Source: Microbacterium indicum DSM 19969 (GTDB lineage Bacteria; Actinomycetota; Actinomycetes; Actinomycetales; Microbacteriaceae). Taken from it: a stretch of 64,000 bases of DNA. Within the stretch, counting starts at the first letter, position 1. The number at the start of each line of letters is the position of its first letter. The stretch spans positions 27,115 to 91,114 of the forward strand of contig NZ_AULR01000012.1 of NCBI RefSeq assembly GCF_000422385.1, given 5' to 3'. The position numbers and the translations under genes were made by a program. The notes under the pieces were generated by a model that saw only the letters and a list, made by a program, of their open reading frames with translations, was not told where the DNA came from and made no database searches. Positions 45,899-54,300 of the stretch are shown piece by piece.

Positions 45899-46999
45899 AT
45901 GCCCTTCCTGCACCCTGCCCGGATCGCCGCCGCCGCGGCGATCGCCCTCGCCGTCCTGACCGCCTCCGCCTGCACGGCGAGCGGATCCGCGCCCTCCTCC
46001 GACGCCGACGCGACCCCCGCCCTGTCGAGCGTCGAGCTCGCCGCTGACCCGCTCGCTCTGACGGGCCCCTCGACGGCGGTCGCCGCGGCGTCGCCGATCG
46101 ACCCCGTCGACGACGCGCCTCAGGCGCTCCCGGTGTCGGTCGTCGACAACCAGGGCACTCAGGTGACGGTGTCGAGCACCGACCGGATCCTCGCTCTCGA
46201 CCTCTACGGATCCCTCGGCCGCATCGTGTTCGAGCTGGGGCTCGGGGACAGCGTCGTCGGGCGCGACGTGTCGACCTCGTTCCCCGAGGCGTCGGAACTC
46301 CCCCTCGTCACGCAGGACGGGCACGACCTCAGCGCCGAGGCGATCCTCGCGCTCGACCCGACCGTGATCCTCACCGACACGAGCCTCGGCCCGTGGGACG
46401 TCATGCTGCAGATGCGCGACGCGGGGATCCCCGTCGTCGTCCTCGACGCGACGCGGTCGACCGAGACCGTCGGGTCGCTCATCGAGCAGACGGCCGACGC
46501 GCTCGGCGTGAGCGAGCGCGGGGCGGCGCTCGCCGAGCGCACGCAGCAGAGGATCGACGACGAGATCGCGCAGATCGCCGCCGCGATCCCGGAAGACGCG
46601 GCGGCCCGGCCGCGCATGGCGTTCCTCTACGTGCGCGGCAACGCGGGCGTCTACTACATGTTCGGCGAGGGAACGGGCGCGCAGTCGCTCGTCGAGGCGC
46701 TCGGCGGCGTCGACGTCGCGGCCGAGATCGGCTGGGAGGGCATGCGCCCGATCACGGACGAGGGCCTCATCTCGGCCGCCCCCGACCTGGTGCTCCTCAT
46801 GACGGGCGGCCTCGAGTCGGCGGGCGGCGTCGAGGGGCTCCTCGAGCAGCTCCCCGCCCTCGCGCAGACCCCCGCGGGCGAGAACCGCCGCTTCGTCGAC
46901 ATGGACGACACGCAGATCCTGAGCTTCGGCCCCGCGACGGCCGAGACTCTCGACGCGCTCGCCGTGGCGGTGTACGCGCCCGACGAGGCCCGGTCGTGA
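45899..46999 (+). CDS. hmuT: Haem ABC transporter binding lipoprotein HmuT
   Basis: Surface lipoprotein that passes haem to HmuUV. It has 366 residues: signal peptide IAAAAAIALAVLTASAC with lipobox near residue 25, a low-complexity linker (about 26-80), then a class III binding-protein fold with RILALDLYGSLGRIVFELGL, VVGRDVSTSFPEA and VLLMTGGLESAGGVEGLLEQ. The stop overlaps hmuU by 4 bases. Start at 45899 follows a weak GAGA; an out-of-frame ATG lies 11 bases upstream. Confidence 0.92.
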   Translation: MPFLHPARIAAAAAIALAVLTASACTASGSAPSSDADATPALSSVELAADPLALTGPSTAVAAASPIDPVDDAPQALPVSVVDNQGTQVTVSSTDRILALDLYGSLGRIVFELGLGDSVVGRDVSTSFPEASELPLVTQDGHDLSAEAILALDPTVILTDTSLGPWDVMLQMRDAGIPVVVLDATRSTETVGSLIEQTADALGVSERGAALAERTQQRIDDEIAQIAAAIPEDAAARPRMAFLYVRGNAGVYYMFGEGTGAQSLVEALGGVDVAAEIGWEGMRPITDEGLISAAPDLVLLMTGGLESAGGVEGLLEQLPALAQTPAGENRRFVDMDDTQILSFGPATAETLDALAVAVYAPDEARS

Positions 47000-48060
47000 G
47001 GCGGGCCGCGACCTTCGCGATCCTCGCCGCCGCGCTCGTCGTCCTCCTCATCGTGTCGGCCGGGACGGGTCAGCTCGCGATCCCGCCCCTCGAGGTCGTC
47101 GGGTCGCTCGTCGCGAAGTGGAACGACGCCGTCGCCGGATCCGGCCTCGGCGCGCTGACGCTGCCGCAGCCGCCCATGCCCGCGCACCCGCAGGGCGACG
47201 CGACGCTCTGGGCCGTGCGATTCCCCCGCATCATCACCGCCGCGCTCGTCGGCGCGGGGCTCGCGGTCGCGGGCGCCGTCATGCAGGGCGTCTTCGGCAA
47301 CCCCCTCGCCGAGCCCGCCGTCGTCGGCGTCTCGAGCGGTGCCTCGATCGGGGCATGCCTCGTGATCGTCTTCGACCTGACGTTCCTCGGCGGGCTCACG
47401 GCCCTCGCCCTCGCCTTCGTCACGGGAATCGCCACGACCCTCTTCGTCTACCTCGGCGCGCGCTCGCGGGGGAAGACGGAGGTCGTCACGATCGTCCTCA
47501 CGGGCGTCGCGGTCAACGCCCTCGGCGGCGCCGTCGTGTCGCTCCTCGTCTTCCTCGGCGACACCCAGCAGCGCGAGCAGATCGTGTTCTGGCAGATGGG
47601 ATCCTTCAACGGATCCCGCTGGGACGACGTCGCCGTGACGGCCTCGTTCATCCTCGCGGGCGTCGCCGCCTGCCTCCTCCTCTCCCGGAGGCTCGACCTG
47701 CTGGCGCTCGGCGAGCGGCAGGCGCGCCACCTCGGCGTCGACGTCGAGCGCCTCCGCGTCGTCGCGATCGCCCTCGTCGCCCTCCTCACGGCGGTCGGGG
47801 TCGCGACGAGCGGCATCATCGCCTTCGTCGGCCTCGTCGTCCCGCACGTGTTCCGGATGATCCTCGGCCCCGGACACCGCGCGCTCCTGCCGGCGAGCGC
47901 CCTCGGCGGCGCCGTCCTGCTGACGGGCGCCGATCTCGCCGCGCGCACCCTCATCCCCTACGCCGAGCTCCCCATCGGCATGCTCACGGCGCTCGTGGGC
48001 GGCCCGTTCTTCTTCGTCCTGCTGCGCCGGCAGCGCCGCTCGGCGGGAGGGTGGGCATGA
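46996..48060 (+). CDS. hmuU: Haem ABC transporter permease HmuU
   Basis: FecCD-family permease, 354 residues with about nine transmembrane segments. It has VRFPRIITAALVGAGLAVAG near residue 75, MQGVFGNPLAEPAVVGVSSG, GERQARHLGVDVERLR (coupling region) and ATSGIIAFVGLVVPHVFRM. An extracellular loop near residues 35-70 is Pro-rich. GTG start overlaps hmuT and the stop overlaps hmuV, so hmuTUV is one coupled unit. Confidence 0.95.
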   Translation: MRRAATFAILAAALVVLLIVSAGTGQLAIPPLEVVGSLVAKWNDAVAGSGLGALTLPQPPMPAHPQGDATLWAVRFPRIITAALVGAGLAVAGAVMQGVFGNPLAEPAVVGVSSGASIGACLVIVFDLTFLGGLTALALAFVTGIATTLFVYLGARSRGKTEVVTIVLTGVAVNALGGAVVSLLVFLGDTQQREQIVFWQMGSFNGSRWDDVAVTASFILAGVAACLLLSRRLDLLALGERQARHLGVDVERLRVVAIALVALLTAVGVATSGIIAFVGLVVPHVFRMILGPGHRALLPASALGGAVLLTGADLAARTLIPYAELPIGMLTALVGGPFFFVLLRRQRRSAGGWA

Positions 48061-48905
48061 CCGCCCTGCTCACGGCCCGCGGAGTCACGGTGTCGCGCGG
48101 CGGACGCACCCTCCTCGGCGGCGTCGACATCGCGCTCGAGCGCGGCGAGGTCCTCGCGCTCGTCGGGCCCAACGGCGCGGGCAAGTCGACGCTGCTCTCC
48201 GTCCTCATCGGCGACCTCACGCCCGACGCCGGCGAGGTGCGGTTCCGCGGCGAACCGATCGCCGGCCGATCGCCGATCTCGCTCGCGCGATCGCGCGCGG
48301 TCCTCCTCCAGCACAACGCCGTCTCGTTCCCGTTCGCGGTCTCGGAGATCGTCGAGATGGGGCGGGCCCCGTGGCGGGGCGACCCGCTCGAGGAGCACGA
48401 TGACGACGCGATCGCCGAGGCCCTCGACGACGCCGAGATGGCCGCGTTCGCGGCGCGGCGCACGAGCGAGCTCTCGGGCGGCGAGATGGCGCGCGCGGCG
48501 TTCGCCCGCGTGCTCGCCCAGACGACGCCGGTCCTCGTGCTCGACGAGCCGACGGCGGCGCTCGACATCCGCCACCAGGAGCGCGTCCTCGCCCGCGCCC
48601 GGGCGCACGCCGACGCGGGAGGGGCCGTCCTCGTCGTGATCCACGACCTGAGCCTCGCCGCCGCGCACGCCGATCGCATCGCCGTCCTGCACGAAGGATC
48701 CGTGCGAGCCGTCGACGCGCCCGAGCGCGCGCTCGACCCCGACCTCCTCACCGAGGTCTACCGACACCCGATCCGCATCGTCTCGCAGCCGGACGGCGAG
48801 CCCCCGCTCGTCGTCCCCGCGCGCGCGGGACGCGGTGCGCGGATCGCCCGGAGCGCCGCGGCAGGGATCGCGACGCTCGACGACACGACAGCAGGGAGCA
48901 GATGA
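48057..48905 (+). CDS. hmuV: Haem ABC transporter ATPase HmuV
   Basis: ATPase of the haem importer, 282 residues. Walker A VGPNGAGKSTLLSVL near residue 37, Q-loop LLQHNAVSFPF, signature ELSGGEMARAAFARVLAQ, Walker B VLVLDEPTAALDIRHQ and VIHDLSLAAAHADR are all present. The order BtuD/HmuV-like with AVSFPFAVSEIVEMGRAPW is typical of haem importers. ATGA overlap with hmuU and 4-base overlap with the surface protein that follows. Confidence 0.95.
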   Translation: MTALLTARGVTVSRGGRTLLGGVDIALERGEVLALVGPNGAGKSTLLSVLIGDLTPDAGEVRFRGEPIAGRSPISLARSRAVLLQHNAVSFPFAVSEIVEMGRAPWRGDPLEEHDDDAIAEALDDAEMAAFAARRTSELSGGEMARAAFARVLAQTTPVLVLDEPTAALDIRHQERVLARARAHADAGGAVLVVIHDLSLAAAHADRIAVLHEGSVRAVDAPERALDPDLLTEVYRHPIRIVSQPDGEPPLVVPARAGRGARIARSAAAGIATLDDTTAGSR

Positions 48906-50002
48906 TGCGCCTCCGACGAACCGCCGCGATCGCGGCCATGGCGCTCGCCGCCGTCCTCCTCGGACCCGCCCCCGCGGCGAGCGCCGCCGCGGGTGTGACG
49001 GTCACGAGCTCGCTCGGCGCGGGCCTCGTCGACGCCGAGCACTCGACGACGATCAGCGTGCGGGGATCCGGCTTCCAGTCGGTCCAGGGCGGCTTCGGCG
49101 GCGTCTACGTCCTGCTGGGCTGGGTCGACCCGTCGGGCTGGCGCCCCAGCGAGGGCGGCTCGGTCGGATCCGACTACCTCTACATCCCCGACAGCGAGTC
49201 GCAGTCGAACGCGGGCTATCAGCGCTTCGTGTCGTTCCCCGGCGGCGAGACCGAGTCGGCGGCCCAGGCGGTCCTGTCGGACGACGGATCGTGGCAAGTC
49301 GAGATGGTCGTCCCCGGGCCGGAGTTCACGGCGCTCGATCGCGGCGGGAACGCCACGACGGTCGACTGCCTCGCCGTGCAGTGCGGCGTCATCACGATCG
49401 GGGCGCACGGCGTCGCGAACGCGACGAACGAGACCTTCACCCCGCTGAGCTTCGTGACGTCGGGGACGACCGCCGCGGCGCCGTCCGCCGGCGAGACCGC
49501 GGCTCCTGCCGCATCGGACGATTCCGCGGCGACACCGGAGCCCGCCGCGACCGCGGCGGCCGCCGTCGGCGAGCTGCGCGTCGGGGTGTCGTCGGCGTCG
49601 CTCACTGCGGGCGATGCGATGTCGTTCACCGCGGGGGGCTTCGCCGCCGGCGAGCAGGTCGTCGCGAGCCTCGACGGGGGCGTCGCGGCCGTCGGCCCGC
49701 TCACGGCGGGCTCCGCGGGCGAGATCGCGGGCGTCCTCCCCCTTCCCGCCGACCTCGCGGCGGGAACGCACCTCCTCACGGTCGCGGGAGCCGCGACCGG
49801 CGGATCCGTCGATGCCGAGGTCACGGTCGCGGCGAACGCCGTCGCGACCGCCGCCGTCGCGACCGACCACGAGACTCCCGCCTGGCTCACGATCGCGATG
49901 CTCATCGCGATCACCCTCGCGATCTTCCTCATCGCGGCCAACGTCATCGTCGCGATCGTCCGCCGATCCCGGCACCCGAAGCGGAAGGCGGCCGCGGCGT
50001 GA
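48902..50002 (+). CDS. Secreted, membrane-anchored Ig-like surface protein in haem operon
   Basis: A 366-residue cell-surface protein. It has a signal peptide (to about residue 30), an extracellular beta-rich region starting GVTVTSSLGAGLVDAEHSTT with two cysteines (DCLAVQCG near residue 160), an Ala/Thr/Pro-rich linker (about 195-225), a second beta domain (LRVGVSSASLTAGDAMSFTA), and a C-terminal transmembrane helix (about 328-352) with a basic tail. Its domain order resembles neocarzinostatin-like and HtaA-associated proteins. Coupled to hmuV, so probably part of haem capture, but no heme-binding motif is obvious. Confidence 0.75.
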   Translation: MMRLRRTAAIAAMALAAVLLGPAPAASAAAGVTVTSSLGAGLVDAEHSTTISVRGSGFQSVQGGFGGVYVLLGWVDPSGWRPSEGGSVGSDYLYIPDSESQSNAGYQRFVSFPGGETESAAQAVLSDDGSWQVEMVVPGPEFTALDRGGNATTVDCLAVQCGVITIGAHGVANATNETFTPLSFVTSGTTAAAPSAGETAAPAASDDSAATPEPAATAAAAVGELRVGVSSASLTAGDAMSFTAGGFAAGEQVVASLDGGVAAVGPLTAGSAGEIAGVLPLPADLAAGTHLLTVAGAATGGSVDAEVTVAANAVATAAVATDHETPAWLTIAMLIAITLAIFLIAANVIVAIVRRSRHPKRKAAAA

Positions 50003-51246
50003 GGCGCGCGGCTGCGATCGGGGCGATCCTCGCCCTCGCCGCGATCGGCACGGGCGGCGGCGCCCTCGCCGACGAGGGCGACATCACCGTCACGATCCCC
50101 GGGGGCGGCGAGGTGACCGCCGACGGCGAGATCACCGACGCGGTCCTGCGCTGGGGAATCAGCGCCGAGTCCGGGTCCGGGGCCTTCGCGGGCGGGTGCA
50201 ACTTCCTCTCCGCCGGCCTCGCGGGCGACGCCGGGTCGGCGCGCGAGTGGACGGAGGCCGACGGGCTCTATGCGGCGAGCGCCGGCGACGTCGAGATCCA
50301 GAAGCCCGACGCCTCGGGTGCCTGGACGGCGGCGTCCTGGGACGCGAAGTGCCTCGACCGGTCGGGATCCGCCGTCTCAGCGTCGTCGCTCGCGAGCTCG
50401 ACCGAGTCGCAGCTCGTCATCACGGGCGGCGCAGGCGAGGCGACGGCCGACGGCGTCGAGATCGACTGGTCGGGATCCTTCACCGTCGCGTTCTACGGCG
50501 GAATGTCGTACTGGTCGGCGACCGACCCGCACCTCTCGCTCGACGCGTCGGGTGACGGGGTCCTCACGGCGCGGCTCAGCGGCTACGCGAGCTCGCGCGA
50601 CGACATGTCGCGGTGGGCGCCGATCGCGCAGGACGACGTCGTGCTCGCCGAGATCCGCGGGGCCGACGTGGCGTCCGATGGCTTCGCGGTCGTCCCCGAG
50701 TACCTCGGCGTCGAGGCCGCGATCTCGGGCCAGTCGGCGCGGACCGCCGAGAACGCCGCGTACTGGGGCGCCTTCCCCGCGAGCTTCCTCGGGTTCCAGG
50801 AGCGGCTCGGCCAGGCCGGGTACTGGATGTCGACGGGAGGGCAGCGCGACCAGGCGAAGCCCGCGACGACGCTCTACGTCGACTTCGACGCGCGCACCGC
50901 GACCCCGCCCTCCCCGGGCTCGGCGCCGGCGCCCTCCGGCGGATCCGCCGTGACGCAGACGGCGCTGCCTCCGCTCGCGAGCGCCCCCGCCTCAGCGGCC
51001 CTCACGACGATCACGGCGGCCCCCGCGACGTCGACCGTCACGGGGTCGGCCCCCGTGGCCGCGGCCGTCGTGCCCGCCGTCGTCCGGTCCGACGCGCAGG
51101 GCCTCATCCCCGAGTCCGTCGCCTGGCTCGACCGGATCCCCCTCCCCGCCCTGGCGGGCGGCCTCGCGGCCCTCATCGCCGCGATCGCCGCGATGCGCCT
51201 CGCGGGGATCCCCGTCTTCCCGTGGTCGAAGAGGTCTTCGGCGTAA
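49999..51246 (+). CDS. HtaA-like surface protein, canonical haem ligands not seen
   Basis: A 415-residue surface protein with signal peptide, one HtaA-like domain (residues about 35-290, with DAVLRWGISAESGSG, WSGSFTVAFYGG and PHLSLDASGDGVLTARLSGYA), a Pro/Ala/Thr linker and a C-terminal transmembrane helix. HtaA domains usually bind haem through a Tyr in S-F-R-x-Y and a His before LDL. Here the regions read SAESGSGAF and FYGGMSYW, so neither residue is present. Two cysteines (GGCNF, DAKC) may form a disulfide. GTGA overlap with the gene before. It may pass rather than bind haem. Confidence 0.82.
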   Translation: MRRAAAIGAILALAAIGTGGGALADEGDITVTIPGGGEVTADGEITDAVLRWGISAESGSGAFAGGCNFLSAGLAGDAGSAREWTEADGLYAASAGDVEIQKPDASGAWTAASWDAKCLDRSGSAVSASSLASSTESQLVITGGAGEATADGVEIDWSGSFTVAFYGGMSYWSATDPHLSLDASGDGVLTARLSGYASSRDDMSRWAPIAQDDVVLAEIRGADVASDGFAVVPEYLGVEAAISGQSARTAENAAYWGAFPASFLGFQERLGQAGYWMSTGGQRDQAKPATTLYVDFDARTATPPSPGSAPAPSGGSAVTQTALPPLASAPASAALTTITAAPATSTVTGSAPVAAAVVPAVVRSDAQGLIPESVAWLDRIPLPALAGGLAALIAAIAAMRLAGIPVFPWSKRSSA

Positions 51247-51288
51247 CGGGTCGTCCCTGCAGCACCCCACCCCAACGAAAGGACGCAC

Positions 51289-52440
51289 GTGAACACCACG
51301 CGCACACACCGCACAGCGAAGAAGGCCGCCCTGGCCGTCGTCGCGACCGCGGCGCTCGCCCTCGGCGGCGTCGCCGCAGCAGCACCCGCCTCGGCGGCCG
51401 AGGGCGACGTCGTCGCCTCCTCCGGCTCGCTCGAGTGGGGCTTCAAGCAGTCGTTCCGGAACTACGTCTCGATGTTCTCGGGCGATCTCGTCGCCTCCGA
51501 GGGCGCGACGAAGACCGACACCGGCTTCTCGTTCCCCACGGCCTCGGGCCACGTGACGGGATCCGACGACCTCACGGTCCAGACCTCGGGCCGCGCCCAG
51601 TTCGCGATCGAATCGCACTTCTTCGACGTGCAGCTCTCGGACATCGCGGTCGTCGTCGAGGGCGGCACGGCGCAGATCGTGGCCGACGTCCACCTCTGGG
51701 CGGGCACCTCGTTCGGATCCGTCTCGCCCGGAACGTATGACAACGCCGACGTGCCGATCGCCGACGTCGCCGACGCGGCCGTCACGGTCGACGGCGACTC
51801 CGTGACCGTGTCGGGCACGGGCGTGACCCTCACGGAGGAGGGCGTGAGCGCCGCGCCGCTCTACGAGGCGGGCGCCGCGCTCGACGACTTCACCCTGACG
51901 GCGACGCTCGAGGGCGCCGCGACCCCCGAGCCGGAGCCCGAGCCCGCGGGCGACGACGAGATCAGCGTCACGGTCCCCGAGACCGACGACACGACCCCCG
52001 AGCCCGAGACCGGCAGCTTCGGCTGGGCCTGGGGATCCGTCCCCACGACGCTCGGCACCGCGACCGACCAGGGCGACGGATCGTTCGTCGCCACGGGCAC
52101 GCTGAACCCCGTGACGGTCACCGACACGCGCGCGGGTGGCACCGGCTCGTACGGCTGGTCGCTCGGCGCCACGGTCAGCGACTTCACGTCGTCGGCCGGC
52201 TCGTTCGACGCCTCGCACCTCGCGTGGACCCCGAAGGTGACCGCGACCGACGCCGCGCTCGAGTCGATCGTCGTCGGAACCGCGTCGACCGACCTCAGCG
52301 GCACGGCGTCCGACAACGTGCTCGCGACGGCGAACGCCGCGGTGAGCGCCGAGCTCGGCGCCGACCTCACCCTGTCGGTCCCGACGTCGACCCCCGCGGG
52401 CGACTACCGCGCGACCGTGACCATCTCCAGCATCGGCTGA
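51289..52440 (+). CDS. HtaA-domain haem-binding protein with WxL-like C-terminus
   Basis: A 383-residue secreted protein. The signal peptide ends near ASA at residue 36. Residues about 45-205 form an HtaA domain beginning SLEWGFKQSFRNYVSMF, with the Tyr in SFRNYV and a His in FAIESHFFDVQLSD that match the usual haem-ligand positions. A Pro/Glu linker (about 207-240) leads to a C-terminal beta domain (VTVTDTRAGG to ATVTISSIG) resembling WxL surface-attachment domains. GAAAGGAC lies before the GTG. It has no transmembrane anchor of its own, so attachment may rely on the next gene's protein. Confidence 0.83.
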   Translation: MNTTRTHRTAKKAALAVVATAALALGGVAAAAPASAAEGDVVASSGSLEWGFKQSFRNYVSMFSGDLVASEGATKTDTGFSFPTASGHVTGSDDLTVQTSGRAQFAIESHFFDVQLSDIAVVVEGGTAQIVADVHLWAGTSFGSVSPGTYDNADVPIADVADAAVTVDGDSVTVSGTGVTLTEEGVSAAPLYEAGAALDDFTLTATLEGAATPEPEPEPAGDDEISVTVPETDDTTPEPETGSFGWAWGSVPTTLGTATDQGDGSFVATGTLNPVTVTDTRAGGTGSYGWSLGATVSDFTSSAGSFDASHLAWTPKVTATDAALESIVVGTASTDLSGTASDNVLATANAAVSAELGADLTLSVPTSTPAGDYRATVTISSIG

Positions 52441-52450
52441 CGGAAGAACC

Positions 52451-53398
52451 ATGAACGCCATCGCCTCCGCGCTGCTCGCCGCGGCCGTCGTCGTCTCCCC
52501 GCTCCCCGCCGCCGCCTCACCCGGCGACGGCGCGGCGTGGCGCGTCGCGACGGGCGGCGCGGAGGCGCGGGCCAACTACTCCTACGACGTCGACCCGGGC
52601 GACGAGATCGCCGACTCGATCATCGTCGCGAACACGGGCGCCGACGCGCTCGACCTCGCGGTGTACGCCGCGGACGCGTACACGACCGAGAGCGGGAACC
52701 TCGACCTCCTCGCGGACCCGGCGGACAACGCCGACTCGGGATCCTGGATCGCGGTCGACGCGTCGCAGATCCGCGTCGCGCCCGGCCAGAGCCTCGAGAT
52801 CCCCTTCACGATCACGGTGCCGGACGACGCGGCGCCCGGCGACCACCCCGCGGGCGTCGTCACCTCCCTCGCCGCGGCCGGCGACTCCGGGACGCTCGCG
52901 GTCGAGCGCCGCCTCGGGCTCCGCGTGCACCTGCGCGTCTCGGGCGACCTCGAACCCGCGGTCTCGGTCACGGGGGCGTCGGTCGACGTCGCGGCCGGCT
53001 GGAACCCCTTCGCCGGCGCGACCGCGACGGTCCGCTACACGCTCGAGAACACGGGCAACACCCGCGTGACGGCCACCGACGCCGTCTCGCTCGCCGGGGT
53101 CGCGGGCCTGGGCCGGACGACGCTCGGCGCCCAGGACGCGGGCGAGCTCCTGCCCGGATCCTCGATCACCGTCGCGCGCACGATCGACGGCATCGCGCCG
53201 CTCGGCTGGGTCTCGGGCGCCGTCACGATCGCACCCGCGGCCGTCGGGCTCGGCGCCCAGCCGCTCGCCGCCGTGACCGCCGAGGTGTCGGGCGCCGCGA
53301 TCTCGTGGAGCCTCGTCGCACTCCTGGCGCTCGTCCTCGTCGCGGCGGCCGCCGTCGTGGTCCTCGTGCTGCGCCGTCAGCGCTTGCGCGAGAAGTAG
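52451..53398 (+). CDS. DUF916-like (WxL-partner) membrane-anchored surface protein
   Basis: A 315-residue protein with a signal peptide (to about residue 23), a beta-sandwich resembling DUF916/WxLIP peptidoglycan-binding domains (NYSYDVDPGDEIADSIIVAN, IRVAPGQSLEIPFTITVPDD, PGDHPAGVVTSL), a second Ig-like domain with ARYTLEN-like strands (VRYTLENTGNTRVTATDA) and a C-terminal transmembrane helix (about 285-308) with basic tail. It follows the WxL-like HtaA protein by 10 bases, the classic WxL/WxLIP gene pairing. Its end overlaps the converging phosphoesterase gene by 22 bases. Confidence 0.78.
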   Translation: MNAIASALLAAAVVVSPLPAAASPGDGAAWRVATGGAEARANYSYDVDPGDEIADSIIVANTGADALDLAVYAADAYTTESGNLDLLADPADNADSGSWIAVDASQIRVAPGQSLEIPFTITVPDDAAPGDHPAGVVTSLAAAGDSGTLAVERRLGLRVHLRVSGDLEPAVSVTGASVDVAAGWNPFAGATATVRYTLENTGNTRVTATDAVSLAGVAGLGRTTLGAQDAGELLPGSSITVARTIDGIAPLGWVSGAVTIAPAAVGLGAQPLAAVTAEVSGAAISWSLVALLALVLVAAAAVVVLVLRRQRLREK

Positions 53399-54264
53399 TC
53401 GAGCCGCGCCTCGGGGGTCATCTCCTCGAGGCGCGCATACCACTCGGGCGAGAAGAAGCTCGCCGGATCCGCCGCCTCGACGGGGACGACGGTGCTCGTG
53501 ACCTGGTCGTCGTACACGTGCACGAGGTGGAACGTCTGCCCCGCGTCCATGCCGTTGATCGTGCGCGGCGGGCGGGCGACGTCCATCGTGTAGCAGGACG
53601 CCGCCGCCACGTGGGTCGGGATCCCCGCGAACACCCCGCTCATCGAGTAGTGCAGGTGGCCGGCGAGGATCGCCCGGACGTCGCTCCCGCGGATCGCCTC
53701 CGCGAACGCCGCCTGGTTCCGCAGCTCGAGGACGTCGAACATCGGCACGTGGCTCGGCAGGGGCGGGTGGTGCAGCGCGAGGATCGTGCCGAGCGGGGCG
53801 GGCGTCGCGAGCTCCGCGCGCAGCCACGCGAGCTGCGCGTCGTCGAGCTCGCCGTGGTGCCAGCCGGGGACGGTCGAGTCGAGCGCGATGAGGCGCAGCC
53901 CGTCGAGGTCGTGCACCGCGAGGATCGGATCCTCGCTCGCCTCGCCGCGCAGGAGATCCCGGCGCATCGCGGGGCGCTCGTCATGGTTGCCCGCGACCCA
54001 CACGACGGGGACGCCCATGCGCCGGGCGACGGGGTCGACGAGGCCGCGCAGCTCGCGGTACGCGTCCGGCTCCCCGAGGTCGGTGAGGTCGCCCGTGATG
54101 ACGAGCGCGTCGGCGCCCTCGATCCGCTCGACCCTCTCGAGCATGCGGCCGAGGTTCGCGGCGGTGTCGTACGCGCCGCCGAGCGGGCGCCCGCCGGCGA
54201 GGAGGTGCGTGTCGCTGATGTGGACGATCGTCCGCCGCGCCGGCGCGTGCTGACCCATCTGCAT
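53377..54264 (-). CDS. Calcineurin-like phosphoesterase (CpdA-like)
   Basis: Metal-dependent phosphoesterase of the cyclic-nucleotide phosphodiesterase (CpdA) group, 295 residues. All metal ligands are present: ISDTHL near residue 17, ITGDLTDLG, VAGNHDERP, LALHHPPLPS and LAGHLHYSMSG. Start at ATG 54264 because TAGCGT lies 6 bases upstream; ATG 54258 is the alternative. Divergent promoters with the peptidase gene overlap. cAMP as substrate is inferred from family only. Confidence 0.9.
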   Translation of the reverse strand: MQMGQHAPARRTIVHISDTHLLAGGRPLGGAYDTAANLGRMLERVERIEGADALVITGDLTDLGEPDAYRELRGLVDPVARRMGVPVVWVAGNHDERPAMRRDLLRGEASEDPILAVHDLDGLRLIALDSTVPGWHHGELDDAQLAWLRAELATPAPLGTILALHHPPLPSHVPMFDVLELRNQAAFAEAIRGSDVRAILAGHLHYSMSGVFAGIPTHVAAASCYTMDVARPPRTINGMDAGQTFHLVHVYDDQVTSTVVPVEAADPASFFSPEWYARLEEMTPEARLDYFSRKR

Positions 54265-54270
54265 GCGCCC

Positions 54271-54293
54271 ACGCTAGCGCGAGCGCGTAGCGT
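54271..54293. promoter_or_regulatory. Back-to-back -10 boxes of divergent leaderless genes
   Basis: TAGCGT occurs on both strands: 54276-54271 on minus (6 bases before ATG 54264) and 54288-54293 on plus (7 bases before GTG 54301), only 11 bases apart. The two polymerase sites must overlap. Confidence 0.5.
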
Positions 54294-54300
54294 GGAGCGG

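Noticed and set aside
48902..53398. LPxTG sortase-anchored proteins
   Set aside because: C-terminal helices lack an LPxTG-type motif; two proteins have ordinary transmembrane anchors and one has none.
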